Shown here: positions 63,552-64,000 of the stretch, one piece after another
Position numbering within the stretch: the stretch's first letter is position 1
Layout of the letters: the number at the start of each line of letters is the position of its first letter
Assembly (NCBI GenBank): GCA_963575745.1
Contig: CAUYUJ010016358.1
Location: 30,001 to 94,000 of the forward strand
Origin: Prorocentrum cordatum
Taxonomy: Eukaryota > Sar > Dinophyceae > Prorocentrales > Prorocentraceae
Direction of reading: 5' to 3'
DNA: 64,000 nucleotides
Translations under genes and position numbers: made by a program
The notes under the pieces: model-generated
The model's input: only the letters and a program-made list of their open reading frames with translations
Told to the model about the DNA's origin: nothing
Database searches by the model: none

Positions 63552-64000
63552 GCGTGGCTGCCCATCTGGTGGGTTACACAGGTCATTTCCGACATCTCCT
63601 CTTGTCCTAAGCTCCGTCTGGGTCGCCGCGGCTTCGAGCCCCATCGTCGTCATGGTCGTCCTCATCATTCGCACCCATAGTCATAAGAATACGATCAACA
63701 GTAGGAATCATAATAGCGGTACAACATTGTTCATGTTCGCACTATTGTGCATTCGTACTTAATGCGTGTATTTATGTGTGTATGTGCCCGCATATTTTTG
63801 CAATCAGTATTGCCCCCGTTTCCTCCTCAGCCTCCTCAGTGCAAGTGCTGTTGCTTGCCTCGGTATTCCGAGGCCGCACGTTTAGGTCCTTGCATCCTTG
63901 CAAGTCGAGCCCATGCCCAGACAGGCATGATTACATCAGGCCTTGCCTCCAGGGTGCCTGCGGCGTCTTCCGTTCGATGCCATGCCCCCCCGCACCCCAC
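63552..64000. other. No feature recognised at the right edge
   Basis: Short frames only. No motif on either strand. Confidence 0.4.

Overview
ORGANISM. The window reads as nuclear DNA of a unicellular eukaryote, most likely a dinoflagellate. It is GC-rich and almost entirely retrotransposons, decayed polyproteins and simple or minisatellite repeats. The Ty1/copia fragments (integrase, RT with HVDD, RNase H with STLAAE) resemble dinoflagellate elements I know, and one coding fragment carries a GC-AG intron with repeated AG|GCG junctions, a dinoflagellate style. I found no rRNA, tRNA, spliced-leader gene or prokaryotic operon. The species is not assignable by eye. LAYOUT. (1) 1-4.2 kb, + strand: 3' part of a LINE (RT, zinc knuckle, RNase H), with one frameshift inside RNase H and a 3' end of hairpin plus (CT)n. 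(2) 4.3-20.8 kb, - strand: a nearly complete giant LINE facing the first tail to tail. ORF1 (856 aa) and ORF2 (4350 aa: about 2430 residues of unknown N-terminal region, then APE endonuclease, RT, zinc knuckle, RNase H, repeats and coiled coil) share one frame and are separated by a single TGA. Both ends abut (CT)n on the coding strand. Twelve short hairpins with one core and different but self-complementary arms lie in its coding sequence. (3) 20.8-23.5 kb: G/C tracts, then a 1.5-kb nested fold-back whose arms are 27-bp minisatellites. (4) 23.5-29.3 kb, + strand: a decayed copia element (integrase, RT, RNase H) followed by a methyltransferase-like domain. A CTATAGCC/GCCCGGGC satellite lies inside it, and a second hairpin family (CGGC-TYA-GCCG) runs from 24 to 38 kb. 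(5) 30-40 kb: decaying + strand reading frames of unknown identity, several interrupted by a single in-frame TAG. (6) 40-44 kb: dense satellite arrays. (7) 45-48 kb, + strand: a second copia remnant whose RNase H is split by an inverted copy of the satellite at 28 kb. (8) 48-55.5 kb: minisatellites, a repeat-built pseudo-ORF, and the 3' end of a Pif1/RecD-like helicase gene with an intron, abutting 90-bp and 77-bp tandem arrays. (9) 55.8-60.8 kb, - strand: a third copia remnant with a membrane segment after RNase H. (10) 60.9-64 kb: pyrimidine tracts, a perfect 16-bp hairpin, three tandem 130-bp units and (CA)n. HOW IT WORKS TOGETHER. This is a graveyard of retroelements with one element (the - strand LINE) that may be close to intact. 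ORF1 would bind the element RNA, and ORF2 would nick the target and reverse transcribe. The most unusual signal is the repeated, arm-covarying hairpin family inside that LINE's coding strand.
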